Of a DNA stretch of 64,000 nt, positions 48,757-60,834 are shown in pieces (within the stretch, counting starts at the first letter, position 1; each line of letters begins with the position of its first letter). Where the stretch lies: assembly GCF_033807715.1 (NCBI RefSeq), contig NC_084601.1, positions 17,972,690-18,036,689 on the forward strand, read 5' to 3'. The notes beneath the pieces were generated by a model. It was not told where the DNA came from, did not search any database, and saw only the letters and a list, made by a program, of their open reading frames with translations. The position numbers and the translations under genes are program-made. Source of the DNA: Cololabis saira (lineage: Eukaryota; Chordata; Actinopteri; Beloniformes; Belonidae).

Positions 48757-50210
48757 AGAATCAGCTTCATTCACTAAGACACATCACATTTTTTGTTGTC
48801 TCTATATTGGATAAAATGTAATAAATAAATTAAAGCAAAATAAAAAGTGACTCATAATGGGGAAAGAAATAACGCAAAGATATACAAATATACATATATG
48901 CAATGATGGTTCAATTAGCTCAAAAGTTGTGCCAATTAACCGTTAATGGTTGAGTATGGAGCCTGCCGTGGGGAAGAAATTTCTCCGGTGCCTGTTCACC
49001 CTGAACTGGAGGGCTCTGAGGTATCCACCAGATGGGAGAAGTTCAAAAAGAAGCAGGGTGAGGGTAGTCCATTATGACGTTCCTTGCCATCGTTTGCATC
49101 CTAGGGGACTACAAGCCTTGGTCAGAGGGCAGAGAAGCTAAACTGATGCACTCAGTACTCACATAACCCTTTTCCACCAAACCAGTTCCATGGCTGGTTC
49201 GGAGCCAGTGCGGTGCTGGTTCACAACTCGTTCAACTTGCAAACCAGCTGAGAACCGGTTTGCTTTTCCATAGCTTGGGGACTAAGGGGAGCCACATCAT
49301 TACGTCACTGTATACGTCAGTTATGTACTGTAGCTGCAAACATCAGTTACGTAGCTGCAAGTTACAGTACGTCAGTTACGTCACTGCGTTTCATTGGCAC
49401 AAAAATCGAAGCAACAATTATGGAATACCTCGCAATTGCACAGCTGCTGCTTCCGGTTTGACGCTGTTTTATTGGGATCAGAAAACGGCAAATCCAATGT
49501 CTTTGCCATCATCGATAGATTTTCAGTGTACAGCGTTTATTTGAAAATGGCTCTGTCTCGCAGTCTTGCTATTGGTGTTGGTCTTAACAACGCCGCCCCC
49601 CTCTGCTTATGTAAACAGTTCTTTCTCTAGCCCAGCAAGGAATTGGTGCTACCTTGGAACCGTTCTTTCTGGTCTGGAGCCAGATCTTTGTTTAAGGAAA
49701 CATAAAGTCCAGTTCCAAACTAGCACTGGCCCAGAACCAGCCTTGGAACCGGTTTGGTGGAAAAGGGGTAACGGTGTGCTGCAGTCTGGTTTTGTCCTGC
49801 TTGTTGGCATCCCCAAACCACACAGTGATAGAGGTGTAGAGGATATACTCAATGAGTTCACTTCATTGAGTCTATTGTCCTGCAGCTCCTGGGGCAAACT
49901 ATGTTACCTCAAAAGCTGCAGGAAGTACATCCATTGCTGGGCCCTCTTGAATCCCAGTGGTACAGTGTTGCTGTTTCAGAACTGTCCTTTTGTTTTGTGA
50001 AAGTGTAAAGAAAATCCCCTTATTGTCAGCTGAAAAAGTGTTCTTAAACTTTTCAGAGTACAGTTTTTTGGGTACCCTGATCTCTTTCGTCAGCGTGTCC
50101 TTGCTTGTCAGCTTGTCTGTACAGGGCTTTTTTAAAGAGTGATCTGCTCGACCAAGTACTGTTCAGCCTTTCTCACATTGGGTAGGATTGAAACGCCAAC
50201 TAAAATGAAA
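48757..50210 (-). mobile_element. LINE C-terminal region, antisense, split by a MITE
   Basis: ATTAGAATCAGCTTCATTCA near 48757 is the antisense 3' tail, as at 30120. The 48960-49160 part and, beyond the MITE, the 49772-50200 part (minus LPQELQDNR, SITPLSLCGLG-type residues) are the C-terminal coding region of the same family as 30118-34230. The LINE sequence continues across the MITE (CAGTACTCACA then ACGGTGTGCTGCAGTCTGG), showing insertion after the LINE. Confidence 0.65.
49167..49768. mobile_element. MITE, PIF/Harbinger-like, 602 bp
   Basis: TAA at 49164-49166 and 49769-49771 flanks inverted ends CCCTTTTCCACCAAACCAGT and (reverse complement of right) CCCCTTTTCCACCAAACCGG. TWA is a Harbinger-type duplication. 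Subterminal AACCGG/CCAGTTCC motifs repeat on both sides. Four TACGTCA sites lie at 49301, 49313, 49368 and 49377. No transposase. A fragment of the same family is at 395-560. Confidence 0.85.
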
Positions 50211-51192
50211 GACGAGAACTCCTATGGTGAATAGAAAGGGTTACAGTTAAGACCAAGAAACTCCAGATTCATGTCCCAAAATTATGAAGCACTGTGACAT
50301 CTGTACACAAACAGAGCATATTCCACTGCCCTTTGATTTATCCGATAACTCTGTAATGCGGTCTGCATTGAAAAGCCGAAAGCCTGGAAGATACAATCCG
50401 CTCTGGTATATAATCACAGAGTCAGCTCCACAATCTTAACTTCACAAGCACCCCAGCGCACTATCCATGTTTCTGTCTCCTCAGAAGACCACGGAGACCT
50501 GCTGCTCTGCTGAAAGTGATGGGCTTTGAGGTCAAACATGCAAAAAATCCACAAAGGCACCTACTACCACCGAGCAGAGTACCAAGGCAGCCATATGCAG
50601 CACCATCTTGAATCAACAAAAGAAAAGAAATTGGTGAATGATTGCAAATACACAAAAACACCAGTGTATGACAGCATTTTGTTGGTAAATATCTACCCTT
50701 TCACAAATTGTGAACCTTTTTTTTTCTTTTTTTTTCTTCTATAGCCAATTTACCTTGATACGGTTGAAAGCTGATAAGTGAAATAATCAATCACATAAAT
50801 GCTTTGGATGTACGTGCTCTATTTTCAGGATGAACAATAAGTCGATAAAACAGCAATTAATGGCAGTTAGGCTATTTATCAAAGGGTAAATTACTTTTGT
50901 AGCTTTCACTGAAGTATGAAGTGACACTGTGTTCAGTGAGGCCTTGATAAACAATGGGTGACAGTAATTAAATGGCAGATGTTTTTCCTAAAATAGGAGC
51001 ACGCCACTTGGACAATTTGGTTCCGTCCTCACAAGGATATCTTTTTTTTTTTTTATTGCATCTTCAGAATTGAAAATAAACTTTTTAAGTGGTTATATTT
51101 ATTTTTAATTTGTAAGAAAACTAATGCCGATATTTTCTACTATATAAAACTATTCTCTAGACTGTATTTTAAAATGGCGAAGAACGAACTGA
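50211..51192. other. No firmly supported feature
   Basis: A pyrimidine-rich stretch ending CTCCTCAG at 50473-50480 looks like a splice acceptor, but no protein match supports an exon. T-rich tracts lie at 50719-50738 and 51041-51053. Confidence 0.3.
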
Positions 51193-51200
51193 GCCAAAAG

Positions 51201-52249
51201 CAGTGGTGTAAAGTAACGAAGTACAAGTACTTCGTTATTGTACTTAAGTAAGATTTTTGAGAATTTGTACTTTTATTGATACTTTCATTTTTGTGTACTT
51301 TTACTTTTACTTCGTTACATTTTCAAGGAAAAAATCGTACTTTTAATCCGCTATATTTAAAATTGGACACGTCGTTACTCGCTACAAATTAAAGAACAGC
51401 ACAGCGGGGTCTGATTTATGGTTCTGCGTTACACCGGCGCAGAGCTACGGCGTAGGGTACGCGGCGACGCACAACCTACGCCGTAGCCTACGGCGTAGGG
51501 TGTGCGTCGATTTAACGCGGAACCATAAGGCGGACGGGAAGGAAGGGGGGCGCGTGAATATACCAAGAAGGAGCCGCAGCTCCCGGGAGAGTTGCGCCGC
51601 AGAGGCGGGCCGGAAGGCCGGAGGAACCGCCGTCGCGTCGAGTACCGATGAGGACTGAAGCCTGAATTATGGTTCCGCGTTAAATCGACGCAGAGCCTCG
51701 CCGTAGGGTACGGGCCCTGCGTTGTTGTAACGCGGAACCATAAATCAGGTAATTTTGGCATTTAAAAGTTCAAAAGTCTCCTCCTTTATCAGCTGGGGTT
51801 GCTTAATGTTGTCACTGCATACTACAGGCTGGGGGTGGACCTGTCAGCGGGGCCAATGGGGTACAGCAGCAGTGATGAGCAAAGGGAGAAATTAAAATGG
51901 GGTAATGGAGACAAACACTAAAGGGGTCAGAATAATATCACCATTATTTAGAGTTGTAAGCAAATTCTTGGATTCTTCATTTCTTTGCAATACTTTTGAA
52001 AATAATTTTGTACTTTGAATTTTGTACTTTGTACTTTGTACTTTGTACTTTTTACTTTTTACTTTTGTACTTAAGTACATTTTACACCATGTACTTTTGG
52101 TACTTTATTATATTTAAGTTGAGGTACTTTTATACTTTTACTTAAGTAATGTTCTTAATGGGTACTTTTTACTTTTACTTAAGTAATTTTCAAGCAGAAA
52201 ATTTGTGCTTTTACTTAAGTACAATATTTTTGTACTTTTTCCACCTCTG
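51201..52249. mobile_element. Non-autonomous hAT element, 1049 bp, perfect 8-bp TSD
   Basis: GCCAAAAG at 51193-51200 and 52250-52257 flanks ends CAGTGGTGTAAAG and CTTTTTCCACCTCTG (terminal CA...TG). An 8-bp duplication is diagnostic of hAT. Both arms are made of TACTT/AAGTA-type repeats (TACTTTTACTTAAGTA and similar) that make large inverted arms. No transposase. Another MITE sits inside at about 51412-51747. Confidence 0.92.
51412..51747. mobile_element. MITE nested in the hAT element
   Basis: TGATTTATGGTTCTGCGTTA at the left and TAACGCGGAACCATAAATCA at the right are inverted copies. The same end pair occurs a second time inside: TTATGGTT to AACCATAA at 51417-51526 and again at 51669-51743. 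It therefore looks like two small foldback elements, or an element with duplicated ends, around a GC-rich spacer. CTACGGCGTAGG-type palindromes fill the arms. Superfamily uncertain (Harbinger-like). Confidence 0.75.
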
Positions 52250-52299
52250 GCCAAAAGGCAAAGCTCTCGATTTATAGTTGGTCTATGTTGCTACCCTGA

Positions 52300-52725
52300 C
52301 CTATGTTGTGACACCAGCTGTGGGTCGTGACCAAAAGAATGAGATCGTGGATACAAGCGTTGGAAATGAGCTTCCTCTGCAGGGTGTCCGGGCTCTCCCT
52401 TAGACTTAGGGTGAGAAGCTCGGTCATCCAGGAGAGCTCAGAGTGGAAACCTTGCTCCTATGCATCGGGAGGAGCCAGATGAGGTGGCTCAGGTACCTGG
52501 TGAGGATGCCTCCTGGTTGCCTCTGTGGTGAGGTCTTCCAGGCATGTCCCAGTGGGAGGAGACCCCAGGAAAGACCCAGGACACGCTGGAGGGACTATGT
52601 CTTTCGATTGGACTGGGAAAGCCTTGGGATCGCCCCAGATGAGCTGGACAAAGTGGCCGGGGACACATCTGGGCTTCCCTGCTGCGACCCGATCTAGGAT
52701 AAGCGGAAGATGGAAGGGTTTTAAA
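52300..52725 (+). mobile_element. LINE 3' end (Rex3/RTE-like)
   Basis: Reads GRSQMRWLRYLVRMPPG, VFQACPSGRRPQERPRTRWR, then DYVFRLDWESLGIAPDELDK to a stop at 52697. This C-terminal block is very common in fish genomes and belongs to a non-LTR element, most likely Rex3/RTE. The 3' tail GATAAGCGGAAGATGGAAG has lost the usual GATG repeat. 5' truncated. Confidence 0.75.
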
Positions 52726-52862
52726 ATGCCCATCTATAACCCCAAATTTGAACTAGAATTTGAAACACAAGACTGGGGAACATGTTTATAAACAAAATAA
52801 AAACAACAAACAGAACCCACGATATGGATATTTCATGGTGATTTTGTAACCACCATTTAAAA

Positions 52863-53893
52863 CACTGATTCTTAACCATAGGGCCGCGGCCCACATTTCG
52901 GCCGCGAGCGCCATCTAGTGGGCCGCGAAAAAAAATCAGTTTTGTACGTGTGGGCCGCAAGGGGCCGCGGGACTGCATAGCAACTCCCGACCAAATGAGG
53001 AGAAGAAGACCCTCAGCTAGCTGTACGTGTAATAGTAAGAGAAATGATGTGTATTTATAGAGAAAATCCTTCATTTTGCACAGAGTACGTTTAGATCCGC
53101 CAGGATCAGGGATCGATTACTTGGGTCTGCGCCCAGAGCGAGCAATCTCAGCGTGATGATTTATCCCGACGCGTCCCCGCGGCCGGGGAGGTCGGTGCCG
53201 CTCGGGTGGCTCCGTCGTTACTGCTGAAGGATTGTAGATGTAGATGTGTGGGCTGGACTGTTGTTCGGGCTCGCAAAAGCATCGGAAAGTGACACGGCTG
53301 CAGCGGCCAGAGAGCTGCGGGCTCTGCCCGTCTCAGCTGATCAGGCTCGGATGAAATCCGACACGCGCAGTCCTGACAACTTATTAATTTAAATAAAACT
53401 TAGTAAGTTACTTAGTAAGTAATTAGCTTGACTCTTGCAGAGATGAGAAGCGTAACAGGTGGAAAGGGAAGTTCAACCCAGAATGGACAGATTCATCCTG
53501 GTTCAGTCTTCACACTGAGACAAAACCAGTGTCTCATACGTTCAGAGACCGTGGCGTTCAAAGTGCGAAAGTGAAACGCCACTGAACGACAGAAAGTGGG
53601 GGCATAAGATTAAGGGGAAGAAAGAGAAACTGCAAAACTGTTCAATTGTTAAGATGTGTTTATATTCATTTATTATAAAAATGTGTTGAGACAATTAACA
53701 AAGAAAAGGGGAAATTCAAACTGCTGGTAAAGAAATAAAATAAGATAGCATTTGAAAAATAAAATAAAATCTATTTTATTTTTAAGAGAAAAAAATATGT
53801 GTAATTGAAGTTACACATGTTAATGGGCAAATATGTACTTTTTTAATATAACAGTCAGATGCAGATGTTGATACAACTATGAGGCTACTTGAA

Positions 53894-53960
<67 letters not shown>

Positions 53961-54118
53961 TTATTATGATGTTCTGGACCTTCGCTTGAGTAAATTTTCT
54001 CTGAACGGACCTCTTAAAGTTGAATACCCCTGCTATACAGTGTTAATATTTAACGGGCCCCGGGCCACTCTGTACTGTAAAAATTGGGCCACAAGGTCAG
54101 AAAGGTTAAGAACCCCTG
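52863..54118 (+). mobile_element. hAT (Charlie-like) element, internally deleted, perfect 8-bp TSD
   Basis: ATTTAAAA at 52855-52862 and 54119-54126 flanks inverted ends CACTGATTCTTAACC and GGTTAAGAACCCCTG. Inside, near 53440-53560, a frame reads DEKRNRWKGKFNPEWTDSSW and, in another frame, CLIRSETVAF followed by KVKRH, the BED-finger start of a hAT transposase with one Cys lost and a frameshift. The catalytic C-terminal part is gone. An (AT)n run fills 53897-53957. Confidence 0.88.
53897..53957. repeat. (AT)n microsatellite inside the hAT element
   Basis: About 30 AT units between two ordinary hAT segments. Confidence 0.95.
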
Positions 54119-54131
54119 ATTTAAAATACAT

Positions 54132-54473
54132 TCATTTTTGCTTGTTATGCCTGCAATATAATTTAAAAAAAGGCTGGGAAAGTAACCTTTTTTTTATTAC
54201 TTTGTAATGTTGCCATCTCTGCTTGCAACTTCTAAATGATGGTCTGGCATTGGGATACCAAGCGATGAAGCGTTTCCTTGTTGTCTTGTCCCATCGTTCT
54301 TTATCCTGACAATAATTTGAATGACAATAGTGTGTCCTGTAGTTAGCACCACAGGTGTCTTCAGTCTTGCAACAAGTCAGTCTGCATTTTTTAAAGCAAA
54401 AGAAAATGAACCACTTGCCGGTGATCAACAGGATAATAATAAATAGTAAAACCAAGTTCTGTAACATTTCCAA
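54132..54473 (-). other. Cys-rich open frame with a hydrophobic N-terminus (candidate exon)
   Basis: The 113-aa frame starts with NLVLLFIIILLITGKWFIFF, which would act as a signal or membrane segment. A possible splice acceptor (AAAAAATGCAG, pyrimidine-poor near the AG) precedes LTCCKTEDTCGANYRTHYCH and SNYCQDKERW, with a further Cys at SCKQRW. I cannot place it in a family. It could be one exon of a secreted Cys-rich protein or chance; the weak splice signals argue for chance. Confidence 0.2.
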
Positions 54474-55309
54474 TTTACTGTGATCATATCAGATATAATG
54501 CATCAAGGACACTGATGCAAAGGGCAAATGGGTCAAAGATTTTCTGTGGTGACCAATAACTGAGTTACTGTTTGTTGTACTCATTAGGTACAGCAGCATT
54601 GCAGACTTTGATCCCTTATTCAGGCATGATTGACGACGAACATGAAAATGTACTCGCTGTGATTTTGTAGGCAATAAAATTGGTTTGTGAAAATAAAACA
54701 GAATGCTTGTACAGCAGTTTTTCTGTCTGTGAGAAGAGAGACATTGAATGAAGTGGACATGTGGTCATGCATGGAAGAATGCCAATCTTGAGGGACCTCG
54801 TCGCTGGAGAGTAAATCATTTCACTGGCACAGACAATCATTCTCAGGCATGTTCTTAGAGAAGGATATCGGAAGGAAGCAGGAGAGAGCTCGGTGGAAGG
54901 AGAGCTTATTTCAAATGTGAGTACTTTAATGAAGTTTTTGTACCCTACACCAGGGTACAAATGAGTCAAACACGAAAACGTGTACATTTTCACAGCACCC
55001 AGAAAAGAAGACAGTGCAGTTATAACGTGTAGACCTAACGCATTATTCAGAACACTTGTAGGTTCTCTTAAGCTGATGTAAAGTAGTAATGGAAAAAACA
55101 CAACAGAATGTAACACTAAACAGACACTAAAATGTACAAGAGGGATTTTTTTATTTATTTTTTTTTATATTATATCAATAGTGCATAGGTTTTCTTCAGA
55201 TAACCCAGCTCCACTTCACAGTCTAAAAACATGTTAAGTTGATTGTCAATATGAGTGAATGTGAGCCTGCATGGTTTGTCTGTGTGTGGTTCGCTGATGT
55301 ACTGAGTAC
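54474..55309. other. No supported feature
   Basis: A 166-aa minus frame (55116-54616) is the longest non-repeat frame of the area. It matches no domain I know, and its composition is what translation of AT-rich DNA gives. Confidence 0.3.
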
Positions 55310-55830
55310 CCGTACAGCTTAAACCCCGATTCTCCCCTGCTGACAGCTGGGATAGACTCCAGTGGATCGCTGCAACCCTAAATAAGATTAAAGGGTATGG
55401 GAAAAACATGTCTTTGCAGTTGTTTTTTTATCACTTCCATGCTTAGTGGCCAGCACAATCTTTTCAAAGGCTGTTTTGCACATCAGCCATGTTCTCAGAA
55501 ATGTAATTCTGTAATAGGAAAAAAAAACCTAACCTAACTTAGCAGGTCCTTAAATTGTTTAATAAGGCACATAGCACTGTTTTATTTTTGTCTTCATTTT
55601 TTTTAAACAATTTATACATAATAGGGTTAAAATGCTTTTATTCAGACTAATTGTGACTGGTTAGTTTTCCAGATAGGCAGCTTTGTCACATCAATAAACA
55701 TGCATCCTGGTTTTATTATTCCAAACTGCCTTTGGGAGTGAGAGCGAGACTCTGTGGTGGCATGGTGACCTTTCCAGGATGTACACTTTCTCTCAAGCTT
55801 GTATAAAATGGACAGATGAATGAAAAATTG
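55310..55830 (+). mobile_element. Two diverged pieces of a fish LINE/SINE tail repeat
   Basis: GACAGCTGGGATAGACTCCA followed by GGATCGCTGCAACCCTAA at 55343-55382, and TGGTGACCTTTCCAGGATGT near 55763 with AAAATGGACAGATGAATG at 55805, resemble parts of a widespread fish 3' tail (CAGCTGGGATAGGCTCCAG type). Identification rests on memory of that repeat. Confidence 0.4.
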
Positions 55831-58800
55831 TAGATGGAACTGTAATGGTGCGGCAGCCCATTACCGCTGTACTAACCAGATAAATGGTACAAAAAGATGG
55901 ACTGATACATTTGCAAACCTGTGACAAGACTAACTGGTGCAGCCTTCTTGGTGGGTAGGGGGAGAGAACCTGATTGAAGATCTGAGTGGACATTTGAACT
56001 GTGGGGCTTTGATGTCATAAGGGAGATGGGATTAAGTGTGTGGGATCAGAGGGGCGTTTGGGGCTACTGTGGATATTTACGTATTTTTATGGTGTTGTAG
56101 AATTAAATAAATAATTGTCTTTTGGGAGAAGTGTTTTGTAGTAAGATGTTAAATTGATGTAATGCATTTTAATCAGAATATGTACTTTGAATAGTTAATT
56201 GATTTTTAGGAGTAATGTACAATGAACTACTCCAGGTAGTTAAATACCTGGCCAGGTGTGGGTTTGAGAGATGTCTTTTTCTTAGTTTCTGAGGTGAGCG
56301 TGAGGCAACCCCTGTCAATAGGCCAGAGAAACCATGGAATGCCAGAATTGAGTGTTATGAATTCAGTTTAATTATTGAAGTTGCAGTTTAATTAGTGATT
56401 AATTAGATGTTCTTGTTTTTTTTTGTTTTTTTTTTCTTCTGGCTGGCAATTCTTGCAGCTAAGAACTACAAACTAATAAATAAATCTTGCCATATAAAAA
56501 AAAAAACCCTACCACTGCCTCCAATTTATCAAAGCTCGGCTAGCTTGGCCACAGGAACAAATAACTGCAGATGTAAATAATAATTGTCTTATATGGCAGT
56601 AGCAGAAGACCTTATGAATGACATTTAAAGAAAAACAGGGCTCAGGCGCTTTTGATTTTCTGACTTCAGATGATAGTTGACTCACTTTAGATATCCAAGG
56701 TCTTTTTAAATAACGGGGAACTATGATAGATCTGCACATATGTGTCCCCCTCTTGATCATCTCCAAGCAGGTATGTCTGATCTAATAATGAAGTAATGAA
56801 GGTTATTTTTCTGTCAGATGAAACATGGGTTGTCAGTCCCTCTGTACTTCTGATGCTTTCAGCTGATATGCTTTGACTCAGTTTTTATACAGCTGTTCTT
56901 TTTAATCTCGGAGCTTGGGAGCTCGTTCAGCGTTCATTTTTGGTGCATGATTCCATAATGCAGACACAAAATAAAGCAAATGTCCTTGTCCTTACCCCTA
57001 CTTGATCAATGATCAAAATAAGGACTGCTTCATTGCCGTTCACCTAATTGTCATCTTAATTTGGTTATGCTGCAAATTATGTCTTAATAGCCAAATTATT
57101 AAATATCTGTAGAAGTTAATGGTTGAAAACGGGATAAAAATTGTGTACAATTTCAAGATCATCATGTCTATACCATAGAATTTTCCTTTTCATTTCTTAC
57201 TCCTCTGGATTTCACATGATACATTAAAGACCTGTTTCACCTTGTTTTAGGTTTCACAGGAACATACTGCCTCAGAAAAAAATCCTTCAGACCAACACCC
57301 ATTTTTTTCCAACATAAAAAACCCATAATAGTGTCCCTTGATGCACTTCTTTTTTTTCTTGTTAAATTAATGTTTCCCTCCACTCCAACTTCATGCAAGG
57401 CACGATTAAGCTACAGATGAGTTCCACCCGCAGATAAATAAGCCGGATAAATGTTCCACCTCCCTCGTTTGTTCGTATGTAATTGGAGATGAAACACCCA
57501 AAGCAGTTCTGACATTAGCAGAAAAAAACCCCTCTGAGGGTTTACAGATTGGTTGGGGGTTAGGCGTGTTGGGAGTTGGCCAAGACACTATGAGAAAGTT
57601 GACCAAGAAGCAGCACATATGTTAATTCACAATGCAGAAATACAGATATTAAGCGAAAGTAATGAACCTATAAAACATGTTTGCAGTAATAATGTTACCA
57701 TGCTTTATATACCACAGACTGTATATCTAATCTTTTTGTTAATCCAGTTTTTACATTATATGGGACGGTAGAGGGCAGACGGGAAACATTTCCATATGAA
57801 TGAATATTCATGCCACAAAATATGGTTTCAGAGTCGTGTCAGGATTAAAATGTTGTACACTAATGAAAAACACAGAAAACGCCAAATGTTTGTTTATTTA
57901 CAATGAACAATCAGATTTTGCAGATGTGTTGGCTGTTTGCTTTGTTTTTTAGGCCACTTTATATTAAGAGTCACGTTCGGAAAAGTCAGTTTCATAGTTT
58001 TAATCGTGTCGTGTATTTTGACGCCAGACAATAATATTAATCCCAATTTGACCAGAACACAAAATGTTCACACTTTCTTAATTAGCTCCAAACACAAAAA
58101 GAAAGCAGTCTGAGGGGAATATTATTGTGTTTCAGTATGTTAATAATTGCAGTAAAAATTTCTGCTGTTCTGAATAGTTACAATAATCAAAAGCTGTAAA
58201 GTTAAGACATTCTTTTTAACTATTTAAACATGTGCAGCCATGAGTGACTCTAAGTAGCTCCTTTGCATTTAAAATTCAAATAACTGATGATCACAAAGCA
58301 GGACAGGTTTATAGGAACGTATCAGTGAGTTGAAATGTAAATGTGAGTCAGCTATTGCTATTTATCAAATCTTTAATGACATATTTTACTGACGCCTTAC
58401 TCATTGTACCTCCATCATCATTGTACAGTCTGCATTACCTAATAAATAAAGGCCTGACCTCATCAGTTCTGAATACAGTGTTTTCGCTGCCGGCACAGAT
58501 GCCTGGTAGTTTGAGAATCGGGCCTTCAGTTGTGCTTCATCTCCTCATTTTCTGTTAAAAGCATTCCTTGTCCCCATCATGGTGACACTCATCCAGGCAG
58601 CCATGACTCTCTGCATAACTGCTGAACCTCAGTGCAGGATAAAAGCAGTTTGGGTTTCCTTATGTCCCTTTATTTCACTCTCCCTAGTTATTCCGACATG
58701 TTTCTTCAATTCATAACGTTATTAATATATGGTAGAAAATAGTTCAGTTCAGAGCTGCCCATGGAATGAAAGCAAACCAAAATCCCATTTAAAAGCTAAA

Positions 58801-59194
58801 GACCTTTAGGTTAGATCATGATTTAGCGGACTCTGGAGTCTTGGTGCACTAAATGGAATTAGATTTTTGGGAAAACCTAGCTTGCATCATGACTACAAAA
58901 TTCAGCAATAAAGTTGTAAAAGGTACAGAGGATGATTACATTTACAAGATTACAATAATACAGACATGGAAGCTCACAATGGACTTAACAATGGAAGTTT
59001 CAAATGAAATTAATTTCCCATGACACGCACAGTTCATTAACTTAAAACGTATCAAAGGATAATTAATGTGGCTACATCTCCAAAAAGACACTCTTAGACA
59101 ACTATAGGACTGAAATTAGGACCTTATTTTGACAGAATCAGTCACTGATATTGATTTTCAGCATTCAGCCAGTGTTGTTAAATATGTGGTAAAC
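55831..59194. other. No supported feature
   Basis: 3.4 kb of AT-rich sequence, the longest stretch without a recognised repeat. Frames at 56509-56766 (-), 57406-57618 (-) and 58343-58558 (+) match nothing I know. Confidence 0.4.
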
Positions 59195-59197
59195 CTG

Positions 59198-60786
59198 GGG
59201 TCCGTTTCACAAAGCAGGTTCAACAAACACTGAGTTTAATCCTGAACTCTTAGTTGATCTACTCTGAGATCGGAAACTCTGAGTTTTCGGTTCCAGAACA
59301 GCGGATTTGAGGTAATTTACTCAACTCTAAGTAGTTTCACCGGGAGTTAAGCGCGAGCGTGAGGGAAATAAAAAGCCAGCATCAGTAGATCGCTGATACA
59401 AGGATTCACCATGGCAACCGGCGACACAAAAGAGCGACATACATTTTCTTTTTTTTCTTTTTAACTTTATTTATCTTTTCAATTTACAAAATCCCTTTGA
59501 GGAAACGTTAGTTTGAAGATCCACATACTTCACGCCACTGGAGTTAGAAGCGTTAATACGTGCATATGGCGAGTATGAGAGCATATTTTGAAAAAAAAAA
59601 TGAAATTTTATTGTCAATTAGATCAGGGCCGTCAATTGGGTACGGCAGCTGCCACACCTCGGCTTCAGGGGAGAATGTAAATGTTTTTTTTTAAAATACA
59701 TTTATGGAATTACTCTGTATCTACTTGTATTGATGTATTCTATTACTTCATACATATAAAATAACTACAAATGCATATCAGAACAACATGATGGATTTCA
59801 GTAGGTATTATCTATCCCAACACTTGTACCCCCCCCCCCCCCCTCATATCTTGAAATGTCCCAGCGTCCCTGACGACAGTGGTCGCTATCAATCTCGTTT
59901 TTAGTGCGCTCTGCAGATATAATATATGTCCTGCCATTTTCTTTCTTTTTATTTAAATTGATTTATTTTATTATATTTATGTTACTTATGTAATGACTTA
60001 TGCACTTCATCCACTTTATGTCTCATACTTTGTTTATTTAATTCCTTGATGCCTGACTGTCCACGGTCAATGTTCTGACTGTAATTGGAACTTTTAAATA
60101 AAGTTTTAAATAAAGTTTAAAAAAAGTGCGCTCTGGAGTGTTACTAACTTACAAAAATTAAAATGAAGCAGACAACCACGCAATAAAAAAAAAGAAAGAA
60201 GGCAAGTGATGGGTCCAGAATATATTAACGAGGCTGTTAGCCACTGATGGATTAATTATGCAAGTTCATCTCAAAGTAAGATATAAATCCTCTTATACAT
60301 CTGTTTAAGGGAAATATTTTACTTTTTTTTACTCTCCCTCTCCTTTTTGCATTTGGACTTTAACTGTTTGAAGTTAAACTGGGATGTCCCTGTGTTGCAC
60401 TGACATAGTGAATAAAATACGTTGCGTTTGTCAGATACGCCTTTTCTGCTCTCTAACTCTGCCGCTTGCTGTCCGTGGTGCAGAAAAACGGATGCGTATC
60501 GCGTAAAGACCCATTGGCTGAATTGACGCCACTGAGGGAGGAGACAGAGAGAAACTCCAGGTTCGCTGAACCTAACCTGGTCCCGACCAGGTTAGGTTCA
60601 GAGCGTCTGTTACTACGGTAACTGACCGAGAGCTTAAGTTACCTCTCTTTGTGAAACAGGCTAGAGTTACCTCTCTTTCTCTGGTTTAAGTTACCTCCCT
60701 TTGTGAAACGGAAAACTCAGAGTTTCCCTCATTTCAGGGTTAACAGACTCAGAGTTTTCACTAAACCTGCTTTGTAAAACGGGCCC
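59198..60786. mobile_element. PIF/Harbinger-like (ISL2EU-type) element, 1589 bp, non-autonomous
   Basis: CTG at 59195-59197 and 60787-60789 flanks inverted ends GGGTCCGTTTCACAAAGCAG and (reverse complement of right) GGGCCCGTTTTACAAAGCAG. Subterminal copies of TTTGTGAAACAG/CTCAGAGTTT are spread over both sides (59265-59300, 60640-60760). No transposase is readable. The interior holds a C16 run (59829-59844) and, at 60080-60120, repeated AATAAAGTTTTAAATAAAG that looks like a retroposed 3' end. Confidence 0.85.
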
Positions 60787-60834
60787 CTGACGGCCATTTC
60801 GATTGGTAGTCTATCTTTTGTTGTTATTAGGGCC

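Noticed and set aside
50474..50640. Candidate host exon (acceptor-like TTCTGTCTCCTCAG, or a minus frame of 66 aa)
   Set aside because: No protein family recognised in any frame and no paired donor.
54616..55116. 166-aa minus frame as a gene
   Set aside because: No domain, no start or splice context, composition of translated AT-rich DNA.
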